A stretch of 10,000 nt of DNA from Theodoxus fluviatilis (taxonomy: Eukaryota > Mollusca > Gastropoda > Cycloneritida > Neritidae). Below are positions 7,881 through 10,000 of this stretch, piece by piece. The stretch is taken from positions 5,001 to 15,000 of the forward strand of contig JAWQFJ010010025.1 in NCBI GenBank assembly GCA_034096865.1, read 5' to 3'. A model generated the notes under the pieces. It was not told where the DNA came from and made no database searches. It saw only the letters and a list, made by a program, of their open reading frames with translations. The position numbers were made by a program, and so were the translations under genes. How positions within the stretch are numbered: the first letter of the stretch is position 1; every line of letters starts with the position of its first letter.

Positions 7881-8255
7881 ACAAAATCTAACATGTCCTC
7901 AATAAAGCCAGTCGAAAATGTTGTTCTTTGATTCTTGAAGCACGGAGCGTGGTTTTATTATTATCGGTAATCTGATGCCACACACTCACAACTCGCAGCT
8001 TGGCATAGCCACGTCAACAATCGTAATTCTGTCAAGCGCTGCACTGGAAATCATGTGCTGTGTGATAGGCCGCGGTACATATCCGGTTGCAATAGCTTTG
8101 GACGAACATCTGTCAGTAATCATTGTTCTGCCTCTGCTAACGCTTTGCTTCCATAGACACCGCAGCTTTTCAACCGTGAATTAAATAACATCGGGTGAAC
8201 GCGGCTTTGCCTTGCCCCTGACTTCATGGGAATCACGTGGTGTCCTTGGCAGACA
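7881..8255. other. Unassigned DNA with a lone AATAAA
   Basis: About 370 bp with no recognised gene. AATAAA at 7901-7906 (+) has no coding sequence in front of it. A 69-codon frame at 7975-8184 (+) has no family resemblance. Confidence 0.35.
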
Positions 8256-9125
8256 AACCAATAAATAGCATTTATAACGCGCATTTCTTGCAAGAACTCA
8301 ATGCGCGGGCATAGCCACATTTACACTCAGTTACTCGTCAGTCATACTACATAGCACAACACTCTTACGACTATCATACCAGTGCTTGAACAAAAACTAG
8401 GATGTTACAGAAAAGCAAGACGAAACATATGGGTTTTTAACTGAGATTTAAAAATGGACATGGTGCATCACGTAGGCCAGCCGGCAGGGAATTCCAGACA
8501 CTAGGGGCAATGAAACTGAAACTACGCTCTCCGAAAGACTTGGTACTACGCTTTGAAATTTTCAGAAGCTTTTCACTTGGTGAGCGGAGAGAACGGGAAG
8601 GCCAGGGTGATAGGTACAAAGGGAGGCCGAAATATATGCCGGAAGGGTTGAATCAAAATGACGGTTCGCCAAAACAGCAATTTTGTACTAGCAGTGGAAA
8701 TTAACGGAAAGCCAGTGTAGATGTTTCAGGAGGGGTGTCACATGATCGCGCTTGCCCTTCATAAGAACCAGACGTGCCGCACTGTTTTGAACTCGTTGCA
8801 GACGGTTTAGTTGTTCTGCCGGAAGACCCGCCAGGACTGAATTGCAGTAATCCAGTCGTGACGTGATCCTGGCAGTTACTAGCCTAGCACAGGTAGTGTC
8901 CGAAAGGTATTGACGGATTGATGCAATACGGCGCAGTTCAAGAAAACATGCACGGCATGTACTGCTAATCTGATCGTGCATGGACAAGGTCTGGTCAATG
9001 TGAACACCGAGATACCTAACTGAGCTCTTGAATGGAATAGAGCTACCCCCAATGACTGTGGACTCACTCCCCACAAGCCCAAGACGTGATGGTGCACCGA
9101 CAGGTAAAACTTTTTTCTTAAGTAA
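8256..9125 (-). mobile_element. CR1/L2-like LINE, 3' fragment
   Basis: A 5'-truncated non-LTR retrotransposon of a different family from copies A-C, inserted on the opposite strand. The coding remnant spans 8405-9114, and a 3' untranslated region of about 150 bp follows. On the minus strand the 3' end reads GCGCGTTATAAATGCTATTTATT, with the GCGC-TATAAAT-ATTTATT flavour common at the ends of CR1-type elements, and stops near 8256. No long ATT microsatellite is left. Both boundaries are approximate. Confidence 0.75.
8405..9114 (-). pseudogene. CR1/L2-like reverse transcriptase C-terminal part
   Basis: Read on the minus strand, this starts at about 9114 with VLPVGAPSRLGLVGSES and continues with the RT motif E block VRYLGVHIDQTLSMHDQIS, then RLDYCNSVLAGLPAEQ, NRLQRVQNSAARLV, HVTPLLKHLHWLSV and YKIAVLANRHFDSTLPAYI. 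Next come PSRSLRSPSEKLLKI, KSFGERSFSFIAPSVWNSLP and finally FKSQLKTHMFRLAFL before TAA at 8405-8407. This order is the classic C-terminal half of CR1/L2-group ORF2. It is broken by an in-frame TAG at 8688-8690 and by frameshifts near 8600 and 8450. The YADD catalytic core and all upstream domains are absent because of 5' truncation. Confidence 0.88.
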
Positions 9126-9380
9126 GGAAAGTTAGGAGACTTCCTAAGCGGTTTCGGGATGATGATCCGAGAACTTAGACGTACGAAGGAGAAAGATATG
9201 TGGCCATAGGTTCTCAGCCGTCTCATTGGAACACTTAGGAATTTGTGTGTGGTGGAGGTGAAGTTCCTTGCTGGTTTATACTCCTTCGGCAGAACTCGTA
9301 CAATGTTCCTTTCATCAGCTTTCAGGGCCTACGACAGCAATTCCGCCAGAGGCGGCTCCGCGAAGCTGAGAAGGCTAAGG
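9126..9380. other. Unassigned DNA with small hairpins
   Basis: No gene recognised. It contains short perfect inverted repeats: TTAGGA-GACT-TCCTAA at 9132-9147 and CCGCC-AGA-GGCGG at 9343-9355. The minus-strand frame at 8879-9226 is only an out-of-register shadow of the neighbouring LINE plus this sequence. Confidence 0.35.
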
Positions 9381-9471
9381 GATGGCGGGGTGATGGGGTT
9401 GGGGGTGATGGGCGTGAAGGTTGTGATGGGGCTGGGGGTGGGGGTAGAGGTGGGGGTGGGTGGGGGGAGAG
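9381..9471. repeat. G-rich low-complexity tract
   Basis: Repeated GGGGT, GGGGTGATGG and GGGGGTGGG runs on the + strand, rich in closely spaced G triplets to hexamers and so capable of G-quadruplex formation. Two overlapping open frames (Gly/Val/Met-rich and Gly/Arg-rich) cross it and are judged compositional. Confidence 0.75.
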
Positions 9472-10000
9472 ACTGGCTGTGTGGGGTGGCATCTGGACTG
9501 CATCAGCTTATCAAGATCTAAGATGTTCACTCTGTCCTATTGTTCTAGACTTTTTGCAGCATGTTTTAATCTTTTTTATGTAGATTGTGTTGGGTTGTGG
9601 TTTTTTCCTCACTAGAAACGTCTAAATGGTAAAACCGTGACACATGTTAGCTTAAAATCAGAACCACACTTTTTTTTCCTTTGCCTTCTATGAGTCAACA
9701 GGTATTTAAAAAAGTTATACATGAAATATCAGATAATAATTCATACGTTTTGACATAGGTATTTTATTAATTTCCGCATTTCTCTATTGTTTCATTTGTT
9801 CAATCATTCAATTGTGGGTCGTTTTTCTTCTTTTGTTTTTTAAATCATAGTCGAGGCTAACATGTCACGGCTTGCCGAAGATGCTTCGCAGTAGCTTTGT
9901 CTTCACGAAATGCGAGTTTTATACTCACAATACCTGGAGAACTAGAGCAGATACTCTTTTGGCATCCGGAAGTTCAGCCTCAATCTGCGCATTCTGCTTC
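9472..10000. other. Unassigned AT-rich DNA to the right edge
   Basis: T-rich, mostly AT-rich sequence to about 9840, then about 160 bp of more balanced composition. No open frame of note, no RNA gene and no transposon homology was recognised. The last part could be anything, including the edge of an exon, but there is no evidence. Confidence 0.35.

Noticed and set aside
8120..8320. Minus-strand 66-codon frame
   Set aside because: It lies in and beyond the 3' untranslated end of the CR1/L2-like LINE and has no recognisable motif.
9243..9583. Two overlapping + frames of 92 and 112 codons
   Set aside because: They cross the G-rich low-complexity tract. Gly/Val/Arg richness follows from composition.

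Overview
This window looks like intergenic, repeat-dense animal DNA, most likely from a mollusc or another lophotrochozoan. That assignment is an inference from the flavour of the non-LTR retrotransposons (LINEs) and of the Tc1 transposase, and no single-copy host gene is visible to confirm it. There are no bacterial-style genes, no recognisable spliced host gene, and no rRNA or tRNA. Nearly every long open frame is either a decayed transposon protein or an artefact of simple-sequence DNA.

Layout. Positions 1-4903 hold three copies (A, B, C) of one LINE family, all on the + strand, placed head to tail and separated by pyrimidine microsatellites. Copy A (1-880) enters from the left edge and keeps only the C-terminal part of ORF2. 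Copy B (about 914-1122) is a very short 5'-truncated copy. Copy C (about 1545-4721) has a 5' leader, an ORF1 (coiled coil plus L1-ORF1-like RNA-binding region), the first ~30 residues of an APE endonuclease, then a large internal deletion, the catalytic half of the reverse transcriptase with intact motifs, and a C-terminal zinc-knuckle region broken by frameshifts. All three copies end in the same short signature (a GGCC-loop-GGCC element in B and C, an AATAAA-like motif, TTCG repeats) followed by a (TC)n tract.

Positions 5072-5912 are a complete-ended but internally deleted Tc1-like DNA transposon, with 29-bp terminal inverted repeats, TA target duplication and a transposase cut off in the catalytic domain. 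Positions 6217-7195 are a 36-37-bp minisatellite of about 26 units with a recently amplified higher-order block at its left end. Positions 7265-7692 are an impure (GAY)n trinucleotide tract with an internal GCN run. Positions 8256-9125 hold a CR1/L2-like LINE 3' fragment on the - strand. C-rich (7828-7880) and G-rich (9381-9471) tracts and unassigned DNA make up the rest.

Nothing here works together as a host pathway. The coherent story is transposon biology: a LINE family that appears to insert repeatedly into, or generate, (TC)n/(CA)n microsatellites, plus two other transposon classes and several tandem repeats. The best leads are the serial LINE-microsatellite arrangement, the shared LINE 3' signature, and the possibility that this family is translated as one long ORF1-ORF2 polyprotein.
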